DNA of 64,000 nucleotides, taken from assembly GCF_900115955.1 (NCBI RefSeq), contig NZ_FOYL01000005.1, positions 496,001 to 560,000 of the forward strand, written 5' to 3'. The notes beneath the pieces were generated by a model, which saw nothing but the letters and a program-made list of their open reading frames with translations, was not told the DNA's origin and did no database searches. Below, one piece after another: positions 31,673 through 39,210 of the stretch. Within the stretch, counting starts at the first letter, position 1, and every line of letters starts with the position of its first letter. Made by a program: the position numbers and the translations under genes. The DNA is from Lentzea waywayandensis. Lineage in GTDB: Bacteria; Actinomycetota; Actinomycetes; Mycobacteriales; Pseudonocardiaceae.

Positions 31673-31678
31673 AGCCTA
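31673..31678 (-). promoter_or_regulatory. Putative -10 box (TAGGCT) for leaderless ribF
   Basis: Seven bases from the GTG at 31665, no SD. Confidence 0.45.
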
Positions 31679-31803
31679 CGACGCTGGCAACGGCCGCCGC
31701 AGGCGCAGGTCCGTTCACCATCCCGACAGACTCGCACAGTTCGTCAGGATCGACTTCGGGCACAACGACAAGCCGGCTGACCTCAGGGCGCCTCGGCCAC
31801 GGA

Positions 31804-32124
31804 CTACCCGCCGCCCGCCCGATACCGCTCGAACCGGCCCGGCTCACCGAGCACGTTCGACACCAGCACACCGAAGTCGAAATCCTCCGGATCCGCCACG
31901 GTGACGTCGAAGACGCCCTTCACCAGCGAGTTCCAGAAGCTCGGCCGGTAGGTGCACGACCACACCGCCTCGTTGCCCGACCAGATCGTCAGCCTCCGCC
32001 GGCACCCTGCGCGGGTCAGCTCCGCGGTCATGCCCGGTTCCAGCGCGAACCTCCGCCACCGCCGCCGCACCCAGAGCTGGCCGTCGTGCCGGTAGAGCGC
32101 GGCGGACCACAGACCTCGCCTCAC
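31804..32124 (-). CDS. Small hypothetical protein
   Basis: 106 aa from GTG 32124. Trp- and Arg-rich: R-R-G-L-W-S-A-A-L-Y-R, L-W-V-R-R-R-W-R-R-F and N-E-A-V-W-S-C-T-Y-R-P-S-F-W-N-S-L-V-K-G-V. No signal peptide or domain is recognised. It lies 11 bases downstream of truB on the same strand and is probably co-transcribed. Confidence 0.6.
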   Translation of the reverse strand: MRRGLWSAALYRHDGQLWVRRRWRRFALEPGMTAELTRAGCRRRLTIWSGNEAVWSCTYRPSFWNSLVKGVFDVTVADPEDFDFGVLVSNVLGEPGRFERYRAGGG

Positions 32125-32135
32125 ACCTGCGGAGG

Positions 32136-33023
32136 CTAGTCGGCGGGGCTCAGCACCACTACCGGTTTGCAGGCCGTGCCCTCGTCCTTGACCAGCGCGA
32201 TGACGTGCCCGTCCGGCCCGAACACCCCGTAGGTCCCCTCGATCCCGCCCGCGCGCAACCGCTGGCCGTGCGACAGCGCCGAGGCCTCGGTCGGGTCGAT
32301 CTCCCGGCGCGGGAACGCCGTCGCCACCGCGGAGTCCAGGTCCAGCGACAGGCCGGGGGTCTCCTCCAGCTGCGCGAGGGTCTTGGCCACGCGGAGGTCG
32401 AACGGGCCGACCCTGGTGCGCCGCAACGCTCCCAGGTGTCCGCCGACGCCCAGTGCGGCGCCGAGGTCGCGGGCCAGCGCGCGCACGTAGGTGCCGGACG
32501 AGCACTCGACCATCACGTCCAACAGCACACGCTTGTCCTCACGGCGTGAGAACAGCACGTCGAACCGGTGCACGGTCACGGGGCGTGCGGGAATCTCGAC
32601 GTCCTCACCGGCGCGCACCCGTGCGTAGGCGCGCTTGCCGTCGATCTTCACGGCGGAGACGGACGACGGCACCTGCTGGATTGGGCCGGTCAGCTTGGCG
32701 ATCTCGGCCGCGACGGCGTCGTCCGCGACGTCGGAAGCGTCCTCAGTGGACAGCACCTCGCCCTCGGCGTCGTCCGTGGTGGTGGACGCGCCGAGCACGA
32801 TCGTCGCGAGGTAGGCCTTGCTGTCGAGGGCGAGGTGGCCGAGGAGCTTCGTCGCCCGCTCGATGCCGAGCACGAGCACGCCGGTCGCCATCGGGTCCAG
32901 CGTGCCGGCGTGCCCGACCTTGCGGGTGCCGAGAATCCTGCGCACTCGCGCCACCACGTCGTGCGAGGTCATGCCGTCCGGCTTGTCGACGACGACCAGG
33001 CCCGGTGCAACAGAGGGTTTCAC
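32136..33023 (-). CDS. truB: tRNA pseudouridine-55 synthase
   Basis: 295 aa from GTG 33023. The catalytic aspartate lies in G-H-A-G-T-L-D-P-M-A-T-G; K-P-D-G-M-T-S-H-D is the N-terminal motif and C-S-S-G-T-Y-V-R the second. Forms pseudouridine 55 in the T-loop of tRNAs. The in-frame extension to 33059 runs through the promoter and is rejected. Confidence 0.96.
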   Translation of the reverse strand: MKPSVAPGLVVVDKPDGMTSHDVVARVRRILGTRKVGHAGTLDPMATGVLVLGIERATKLLGHLALDSKAYLATIVLGASTTTDDAEGEVLSTEDASDVADDAVAAEIAKLTGPIQQVPSSVSAVKIDGKRAYARVRAGEDVEIPARPVTVHRFDVLFSRREDKRVLLDVMVECSSGTYVRALARDLGAALGVGGHLGALRRTRVGPFDLRVAKTLAQLEETPGLSLDLDSAVATAFPRREIDPTEASALSHGQRLRAGGIEGTYGVFGPDGHVIALVKDEGTACKPVVVLSPAD

Positions 33024-33031
33024 GGCGCAGA

Positions 33032-33037
33032 AGCTTA
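33032..33037 (-). promoter_or_regulatory. Putative -10 box (TAAGCT) for leaderless truB
   Basis: Eight bases from the GTG at 33023, no SD. It overlaps the last codon and stop of the MFS gene, so truB has its own promoter. Confidence 0.45.
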
Positions 33038-34360
33038 AGCGACGTGCAGAGCGTCCCAACGACGACGCCGGATCTGCACCGGCACCGTCTCACCACGCTC
33101 CTCCGCCTCGAACACGGCGGCACGCGCGCGACGCCACCACACGAGCATCCGCCAGCCGCCCAGAACCAGCACCAGCACGCAGAAGCTCAACGCGATGCGG
33201 AACGCCGTGGCGGGCGCCAGCACACCCTCGACGAGGTCCAGGAGCACACCGACGCCGAGCGCGGTCACGGTCACCGCGAGGAAGCCGCCGACGTTGACCA
33301 GGCCGCTCGCGGTGGACTGGCGGTGCGACGGGTTGTAGTCGCGGGCGAGGGCGAACGCCACGCCCGAGATCGGCCCGCCCACGGTCAGCACGAGGAACAC
33401 CACAGCGATGACCGGCGTCGGCACGTGCCCACCCGGCCACAGCAGCAGCACGCCCCACCCGGTGAACGCGAACGCCAGGAACCCGACCGAGATCGGCATG
33501 CGCCACTCGGGGTTGCGCGAGAACAGGCCGCCGATGATCGGGCTCGCCACGATCGCGCCGATCACGAGCAGGCCGAGCGTGGAGGACGCGGCGCGCGGCG
33601 ACATCCCCTGCGCCTGCACGAGGTACGGGTAGCCCCACAGCAGACCGATCACGGCCGGCGTCGACATGGTGCTGAAGTGCGCCCAGAACCCGAGCCGGGT
33701 GCCGGGCACGCTCCACGCCTGCCGCACCTTCGGCCAGATCTTGCGCAACGGCACGGGTTCCGGCTTCGGCGCGACGAAACCGGTGGGCACGTCCCGCACC
33801 CGCAGGAACGCCACGACCGAGTACAGCGCGGTCACCCCGCCCGCGATGAGGAACGCCCACGTCCACCCGATCGAGCCGAGCATGAGGGTCAGCGGCACGG
33901 TGGCGACGAGGTTGCCGACACCACCGATCGCGGCCGTGACCGCGACGACGAGCGAGTACTGGCGCGGCGGGAAGTGCGTCGCGACGAGCCGGATCACGCT
34001 GATGAACGTCATCGCGTCACCCATGCCCAGCACGGCCCGCGCGACGAGCCCAAGCCCGTACGAGTCGGCGATGGCGAAGAGCACCTGGCCGGTGCCCATG
34101 AGCAGGGCGGCGACGGTGAGCACCCGGCGCGGCCCGTAGCGGTCCACCAGCAGGCCGGTGGGAATCTGCATGAGGGCGTAGACCCCGATCTGCAGCACGG
34201 TGAACACACCGAGCTGAGCGGGTCCGAGCCCGAAACGTTCGCTCGCCTCCAGTCCGGCCACGCCGAGCGTGGTGCGGTGGAACAGGGCGGCGAAGTAGAC
34301 GAAGACGGCGATGGTCCAGATCAGCCACGAGGTTCGGGTGGCGCGATCGACCGGCGGCAA
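33035..34360 (-). CDS. Major facilitator superfamily transporter
   Basis: 441 aa with about 12 hydrophobic helices. The MFS loop 2-3 motif appears as G-L-L-V-D-R-Y-G-P-R-R-V (about 69-80). The N-terminal block A-A-L-F-H-R-T-T-L-G-V-A resembles nitrate/sugar-phosphate-type MFS members. Starts with TTG 34360 after GGGAG. Substrate unknown; not part of the conserved core. Confidence 0.88.
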   Translation of the reverse strand: MPPVDRATRTSWLIWTIAVFVYFAALFHRTTLGVAGLEASERFGLGPAQLGVFTVLQIGVYALMQIPTGLLVDRYGPRRVLTVAALLMGTGQVLFAIADSYGLGLVARAVLGMGDAMTFISVIRLVATHFPPRQYSLVVAVTAAIGGVGNLVATVPLTLMLGSIGWTWAFLIAGGVTALYSVVAFLRVRDVPTGFVAPKPEPVPLRKIWPKVRQAWSVPGTRLGFWAHFSTMSTPAVIGLLWGYPYLVQAQGMSPRAASSTLGLLVIGAIVASPIIGGLFSRNPEWRMPISVGFLAFAFTGWGVLLLWPGGHVPTPVIAVVFLVLTVGGPISGVAFALARDYNPSHRQSTASGLVNVGGFLAVTVTALGVGVLLDLVEGVLAPATAFRIALSFCVLVLVLGGWRMLVWWRRARAAVFEAEERGETVPVQIRRRRWDALHVA

Positions 34361-34497
34361 GGCGGCACTCTCCCAGGTCGGAGGCAGGCAGACATTAGTT
34401 ACATCGCCTAAACAACCTTCTTGGTAACGATTTCATGCCGTGAGGTCGGACACAGCGTCCGATCGGGGCTTCGTGCCCGTGGGCCTGCTCACACGCC

Positions 34498-35799
34498 CTA
34501 TCGCACCGCGCCCTCGACGGCCCACTCCCCCGACCGCGTGCGCCACACGACGGCCAAGAGCCGCAGCACCATGAACGCCGACAGCCCCGTCCAGATCCCG
34601 GCGAGACCCCACCCGAACGCGTACGAGGCCCACACCAGCGGCAGGAACCCGACCACCGCGGATCCGAGCGTCGCGGTCCGCATGAACTTCACGTCACCAG
34701 CGCCCAGCAGCACACCGTCCAACGCGAACACCACGCCCGCGATCGGTTGCAGCGCAACGAAGAACCACCACGCGTTCGGGATCTCGCCCAGCACCCCGGC
34801 GTCCGTCGTGAACGCCCGCGGCAGCACCGTGAACAGCGCCGCGAACACGACCCCGAGCCCGATGCCGAACACCAGCCCGTACCGCGTGATCTGCCAAGCG
34901 AGCTTCTCCGCCTGCCTGCGCTTCGACGCCCCCAGCGCCGCGCCCACAAGCGATTGCGCCGCGATGGCCAGTGAGTCGAGCACAAGTGCGAGGAACGTCC
35001 ACAGCTGCAACACGACCTGATGCGCACCCAAGGCAGCCACGGACGACCGCGCCGCCACGGACGCCGCGCTGATGAAGCACGCCTGGAACGCCAAGCTCCG
35101 CAACACCAGATCACGCCCCATGCCGAGCTGCGCGCGCATGGCGGTCCACTGCGGCTTCAACGACACGTGCTCCGCGAAGAGCGCCTTGAAGAACAACCCG
35201 GCCGAGAGGACCTGCGCCACCACGTTCGCGACCGCGGAGCCCTCAAGCCCCCAGTCCGCGCCGTAGACGAGCGTGGGACACAGCACCGCGCTGATGCCGT
35301 TGCCGATCAGGATGTACTTCAGGGGCCGTTTGGTGTCCTGAACGCCGCGCATCCACCCGTTGCCGGCCATCGTGACGAGGATGAACGGCGCACCGAACAA
35401 CGCGATGCGCACCCACTCCACCGCAGCGTCCGCCACGGCACCACCACCGGCGAGCAGCTCCGCCAACGGCCGCGCGAACAGCTGCCCCAGAAGCACGACG
35501 AGCACACCGGCGGCCAGCGCCAGCCATGTCGCCTGCACGCCCTCCTCGACGGCCTCCTGACGCCGCCCAGCCCCGTGCAACCGAGCCGTGCGCGCTGTCG
35601 TGCCGTACGAGAGGAACGTCAGCTGCGTGGACACCTGCGTGAGCAGCACACCGCCGAGCGCGAGCCCGGCGAGCGGCAACGCCCCCAGGTGCCCGACCAC
35701 CGCCGTGTCGACGAGCACGTACAACGGCTCGGCCGCCAGCACCCCCAGAGCGGGCACCGCCAGTCCGATCACCCGCCGAGCGGGAACCCGATCCTCCAC
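34498..35799 (-). CDS. MATE family efflux transporter (DinF-like)
   Basis: 433 aa with 12 predicted helices in two similar halves. The N-terminus R-V-I-G-L-A-V-P-A-L-G-V-L-A-A-E-P-L-Y-V-L-V-D-T-A-V-V-G split over helix 1 matches the DinF branch, with the helix-1 Asp conserved. Exports cationic drugs using proton or sodium gradients. Frequently found near truB/rbfA in actinobacteria. Confidence 0.9.
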   Translation of the reverse strand: MEDRVPARRVIGLAVPALGVLAAEPLYVLVDTAVVGHLGALPLAGLALGGVLLTQVSTQLTFLSYGTTARTARLHGAGRRQEAVEEGVQATWLALAAGVLVVLLGQLFARPLAELLAGGGAVADAAVEWVRIALFGAPFILVTMAGNGWMRGVQDTKRPLKYILIGNGISAVLCPTLVYGADWGLEGSAVANVVAQVLSAGLFFKALFAEHVSLKPQWTAMRAQLGMGRDLVLRSLAFQACFISAASVAARSSVAALGAHQVVLQLWTFLALVLDSLAIAAQSLVGAALGASKRRQAEKLAWQITRYGLVFGIGLGVVFAALFTVLPRAFTTDAGVLGEIPNAWWFFVALQPIAGVVFALDGVLLGAGDVKFMRTATLGSAVVGFLPLVWASYAFGWGLAGIWTGLSAFMVLRLLAVVWRTRSGEWAVEGAVR

Positions 35800-35813
35800 C
35801 TGACGAACCCTAC

Positions 35814-35974
35814 GTGCCGCGACCGGCGGCCTTTGCCCCGTCTTCGGCGGTCAGACGAGTGCATCGTGGTGCCGGCCCCGCGTCCTCATCCTGGTCGGCT
35901 GTGGGCGTGGGGCCGCTGCCGCTAGGCGCTCTGCTGAGCGTCGAAGGCGCGGTGAAGGTTGCCGGTCGCGGCAC
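35814..35974. repeat. Long imperfect inverted repeat between MATE and ROK genes
   Basis: Outer ends are a perfect 14-bp pair: GTGCCGCGACCGGC (35814-35827) and its complement (35961-35974). Similarity continues inward for roughly 30 bases with many mismatches. The 215-base gap 35800-36014 holds no gene; the structure resembles a worn miniature inverted-repeat element. Confidence 0.5.
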
Positions 35975-36014
35975 TTGGCGGTGACGACCAGGGCCGTGCG
36001 GTGACGGCGGCCAC

Positions 36015-37148
36015 TCACGACCGTTGGGGCAGCCCGAACACCTGCTCGCGCGCCACGGCCAGCGCCGAGTGCAACGCCCCCGCCCGCACCGGGTTCGCGG
36101 TGATCTGCGCGAGGTACACCGGCGTCCGCGGCACCACGAGCTTCAACAGCTCGGCGGCCACGAGATCGCACAGCGTCTCGCCACCCGCGTGCGCCACCCC
36201 ACCGGACAGCAACACGAGCTCCGGATCGAGCACGCACACGACGTTCGCGAGCCCAAGCGCTATCCGGTGCGCGAGAACCGTGAGGAACGCCCGTCCCTCG
36301 GTGCCGGCGTTGAGCGCGTGCGCCACCGCTTCGAGCCCCGACGACTCCTTGATGCCGTACTCGGCCGCCAGCGCCACGATCGCGTCGCTGTCGACCTGGT
36401 CGCCGTAGCGCCCGCCGGGCACCTGCATGGAGTCGATCTCACCCGCGCCGCCCGTGACGCCGCGCAGCAGCACGCCGTTGACCACGACCGCCGACCCGAT
36501 CTCGTCCGCGGGCCAGAACAGCACGAAGTTGCGCACCCCGGCCGCCTTGCCGGAGCTCATCTCCTCCAGCGCGGCGAGGTTGATGTCGTTCTCGATCGAC
36601 ACCGACGTGCCGAGCAGCTCGCGCAACGTCGAGGGCAGGTCGACGTCGACCAGCCCCGGCAGGTGCGGCGCGAACCCGAGATGGCCGGTGGCCGGATCCA
36701 CCGCACCAGGCGTGCCGACGACGACGTGCGACAACGCGTCGAGCCTGAGCCCAGCCAGCGCCGCCGCCTTCTGCACCGTCTCCCGGAAGACCTGAAGGCT
36801 GTTCTCCTTCGGCATCGGCGCACTGTGCTCGGCCAGCAACGACCCGGTGATGTCCGCGATGGCCACGTCGATCAGCTCAGCCGTCAACGCCACCGCGGCC
36901 ACGTACCCGACGCCGCCGTTGACGGCCCACATCTGCGCCCGAGGCCCGCGCCCACCGCCGCGCAACCCGGTGCGGACGACCATGCCGTCCTCTTCGAGGC
37001 GCGCCAGCAGCTGGGCGGTCGCGGGCTTGGACAGCCCGATGACCTCTTCCAGCTCCGCCCGCGTCATCGCCCCACTGCGCAGCAGCGTCTCGATCGCGGC
37101 CCGGTCGTTGATCTCCCGCAGCAGCCGCGGGCTCCCTGTCCGTGTCAT
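36015..37148 (-). CDS. ROK family transcriptional regulator, zinc motif missing
   Basis: 377 aa. N-terminal winged helix (10-60; L-S-K-P-A-T-A-Q-L-L-A-R-L) followed by a sugar-kinase-like fold with G-T-P-G-A-V (145-150), the catalytic-type Asp in E-N-D-I-N (186-190) and G-G-A-G-E-I (233-238). After this the ROK signature should carry the CxCGxxGC zinc cluster; here it reads D-S-M-Q-V-P-G-G-R-Y with no cysteine. Overlaps nrnA by ATGA. Confidence 0.88.
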   Translation of the reverse strand: MTRTGSPRLLREINDRAAIETLLRSGAMTRAELEEVIGLSKPATAQLLARLEEDGMVVRTGLRGGGRGPRAQMWAVNGGVGYVAAVALTAELIDVAIADITGSLLAEHSAPMPKENSLQVFRETVQKAAALAGLRLDALSHVVVGTPGAVDPATGHLGFAPHLPGLVDVDLPSTLRELLGTSVSIENDINLAALEEMSSGKAAGVRNFVLFWPADEIGSAVVVNGVLLRGVTGGAGEIDSMQVPGGRYGDQVDSDAIVALAAEYGIKESSGLEAVAHALNAGTEGRAFLTVLAHRIALGLANVVCVLDPELVLLSGGVAHAGGETLCDLVAAELLKLVVPRTPVYLAQITANPVRAGALHSALAVAREQVFGLPQRS

Positions 37149-38131
37149 GACCCCACCTGCTCCAACGCGCCCTTCAGCGCGGTGACGACCTGCTCCGCTG
37201 CCCCGTCGAAGGTGAACCCGGCCGCCAGCCGATGCCCACCGCCGCCGAGCACCTGCGCCACCTCACGAACGTCGACCCGGCTGACGGCCCGCAGCGACAC
37301 GGACCAGAACCCAGGCCGCAGTTCCTTCAGCACAGCCGCGACCTCGGCCTCAGAAGCGGAGCGCACCACGTCGATCACGCTCTCCACCTCTTCGCTGCGC
37401 ACCCCACGCGCGTCATCGAGGCTCACGACCGCATGCGCCAGTCCCAGGCCGTGTGCGGCCTTCTGGTCAAGCTCCGCCTTGGCCAACACGCGCGACAACA
37501 TTCCGAGGTACGCGAACGGATGCGCGTCCATCAACGGCCGCGTAACGGCGTACGCGTCCACTCCGGTCTCCAGCAACCGTGCGGCGGTGTGGTGAGCCTC
37601 GGGCCCTGCCTTCCGAAAGCCCCCGGTGTCGGTCACGAGCCCGGCGTAAATGCACCGGGCAATGGGCTCGTCGATCTCGACGTCCATCTCGTCGAGCAAC
37701 TTGAGCGCAATGAGCGCCGTGGCTTCCGCACGGTCGTCGATGCAGTTCAACGTTCCGTACCGCGTGTTCGACACGTGGTGGTCCACGACGATGACGGGCC
37801 CGGTGCAGGCGGCCACCCGGCCGGCGAGCGGTCCGAGCCGCTGCAAGCTTCCCGTGTCCATGACCACCAGGAACTCCGGCTGCTCCGGCACCTCGTCCCG
37901 GTGCACCAGCAATCCCGCCGTGTCCAGCGCCTTCAGGCTTTCGGGCACGCCCTCGGGCTCGCCGAAGGCCACCCGCACCGTCACTCCGCGCCGGTGCAGC
38001 GCGAGTCCCACCGCAAGAGCACTCCCGAGCGTGTCCGCGTCGGGGTTGATGTGACTAAGCAGGGTCACATCACGGGCGCCGGCCAGCAACCGCGCGGCCT
38101 CGGCAATGGTGGTGCTCAGGTCGTCTGCCAC
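37145..38131 (-). CDS. nrnA: Bifunctional oligoribonuclease / PAP phosphatase NrnA (DHH family)
   Basis: 328 aa. N-terminal D-A-D-T-L-G-S-A-L-A and the V-V-D-H-H-V-S-N motif (about 115-122) are the DHH metal site; the C-terminal DHHA1 domain has G-G-G-H-R-L-A-A-G. Degrades nanoRNAs and 3'-phosphoadenosine phosphate. It follows rbfA in the usual order but after a strong terminator, so it has its own promoter. Confidence 0.93.
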   Translation of the reverse strand: MADDLSTTIAEAARLLAGARDVTLLSHINPDADTLGSALAVGLALHRRGVTVRVAFGEPEGVPESLKALDTAGLLVHRDEVPEQPEFLVVMDTGSLQRLGPLAGRVAACTGPVIVVDHHVSNTRYGTLNCIDDRAEATALIALKLLDEMDVEIDEPIARCIYAGLVTDTGGFRKAGPEAHHTAARLLETGVDAYAVTRPLMDAHPFAYLGMLSRVLAKAELDQKAAHGLGLAHAVVSLDDARGVRSEEVESVIDVVRSASEAEVAAVLKELRPGFWSVSLRAVSRVDVREVAQVLGGGGHRLAAGFTFDGAAEQVVTALKGALEQVGS

Positions 38132-38258
38132 AGGGAGACGTTAGCCGCTCACCGTCTCGAAATGTTGTACGGCACCCTCAGACAAGACAGTTTCCATCCG
38201 ATTTCCACGCCTGTGTGCCATGTGGACGAACGGCAGGACCCGTGGCCGGGCAACACAA

Positions 38259-38286
38259 AGGCGGACACGTTCGCACGTGTCCGCCT
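38259..38286 (-). terminator. Terminator after rbfA
   Basis: Perfect 12-bp arms AGGCGGACACGT and ACGTGTCCGCCT with a TCGC loop, 13 bases beyond the rbfA stop; on the minus strand it is followed by TTTGTGTTG. It ends the DUF503-rbfA transcript. Confidence 0.8.
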
Positions 38287-38299
38287 CGGTCGGTATTCG

Positions 38300-38749
38300 T
38301 CAGTCCTCGTCGTCGTCCTCACGAGGAGCCTTGTACGGGTCGGCCTCGCCGGCGGGAGCAGCTCCCACCGCGCGCCGAGCCACCTCGGCGTCCAAGGCCT
38401 GAGCCTTGGCGAGAAGCTCTTCCATCTTCCGAGCCTCGTCCGGCACGGTGTCGGTCATGAACGTCAGCGTGGGCGTGAAACGCACCCCCGTCTGAGCTCC
38501 GACCATCGACCGCAGCACACCCTTGGCGCTCTCCAGCGCCAGAGCGGCACCGACGAAGTCGGGCTCGACGTCGAGGCGCTCACCGAGCACCGTGTAGTAA
38601 ACGGTCGCGTCGTGCAGATCCCCGGTCACCTTGGTGTCGGTGATCGTGACCCGAGCCAACCGCGGATCCTTGACCTCGTGCTCCAGAGCCGAAGCCACGA
38701 TCTGCGAGATCCGCTTGGCGAGCTTGCGGGCACGTGCCGTGTCGGCCAC
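38300..38749 (-). CDS. rbfA: Ribosome-binding factor A
   Basis: 149 aa from GTG 38749, preceded by AGGGGAGG; a longer frame to 38923 overlaps DUF503 and is rejected. KH-type fold with [13 protein letters not shown] at the start and [11 protein letters not shown]. Needed for 16S rRNA 5' end maturation and cold growth. Acidic tail D-D-D-E-D. Confidence 0.95.
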   Translation of the reverse strand: MADTARARKLAKRISQIVASALEHEVKDPRLARVTITDTKVTGDLHDATVYYTVLGERLDVEPDFVGAALALESAKGVLRSMVGAQTGVRFTPTLTFMTDTVPDEARKMEELLAKAQALDAEVARRAVGAAPAGEADPYKAPREDDDED

Positions 38750-38843
38750 GAGCCTCCCCTTCCTAGTCGTCCTCCGGCCCGGCGAAAACGCGTCCGGACC
38801 CGAAAGGCAATGAGCGACAGTGCGGTTCCAGTTGGAGCCGCGG

Positions 38844-39140
38844 TCACTCGTCCTCGGGCCCGACCAGCCTTGTCCGTGCTGAAAGCAGTTCCAGTTCGGG
38901 ACGTCCGGCGACCAGCCTTTCACAGGCGGCGAGGACGTCCCTGACGTGCTCCAGGTCGGCGGCGACTGCCGCCACCCCGATCAAGCTGCGCCGATGCAGG
39001 TCCAGATGACCGGCTTCGGAGACAGCGACCTCGAAGCGCTTGCGCAGCTCGGCCACCACGGGCCGGACCACCGAGCGCTTCTCCTTCAACGAGTGGACGT
39101 CACCCAAGAGCACGTCCAGTTCCAGAGCCCCCACGTACAT
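38844..39140 (-). CDS. DUF503 family protein (YlxP-like)
   Basis: 98 aa from ATG 39140, preceded by [27 protein letters not shown] is split over the first two strands; [10 protein letters not shown] replaces the more usual D-x-H-Q-R-A. A small ferredoxin-like protein found between infB and rbfA in most Gram-positives, suspected in ribosome assembly. Confidence 0.9.
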   Translation of the reverse strand: MYVGALELDVLLGDVHSLKEKRSVVRPVVAELRKRFEVAVSEAGHLDLHRRSLIGVAAVAADLEHVRDVLAACERLVAGRPELELLSARTRLVGPEDE

Positions 39141-39164
39141 GGGCAAGATCCTCCAGAAGAAAAG

Positions 39165-39199
39165 GGTGCGGAGCCACCGGTTAAACGGCTCCGCACCCC
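39165..39199 (-). terminator. Intrinsic terminator after infB
   Basis: Perfect 12-bp arms GGGTGCGGAGCC and GGCTCCGCACCC around an 11-nt loop; on the minus strand the hairpin is followed by TTTTCTTCT, a real U-rich tract. It lies inside the infB-DUF503-rbfA order and should attenuate the two downstream genes. Confidence 0.85.
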
Positions 39200-39210
39200 T
39201 CATCGACCGA

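Noticed and set aside
31671..31871. 66-aa minus-strand frame just upstream of ribF
   Set aside because: Overlaps the ribF promoter and the end of the 31804 gene; no start signal or motif.
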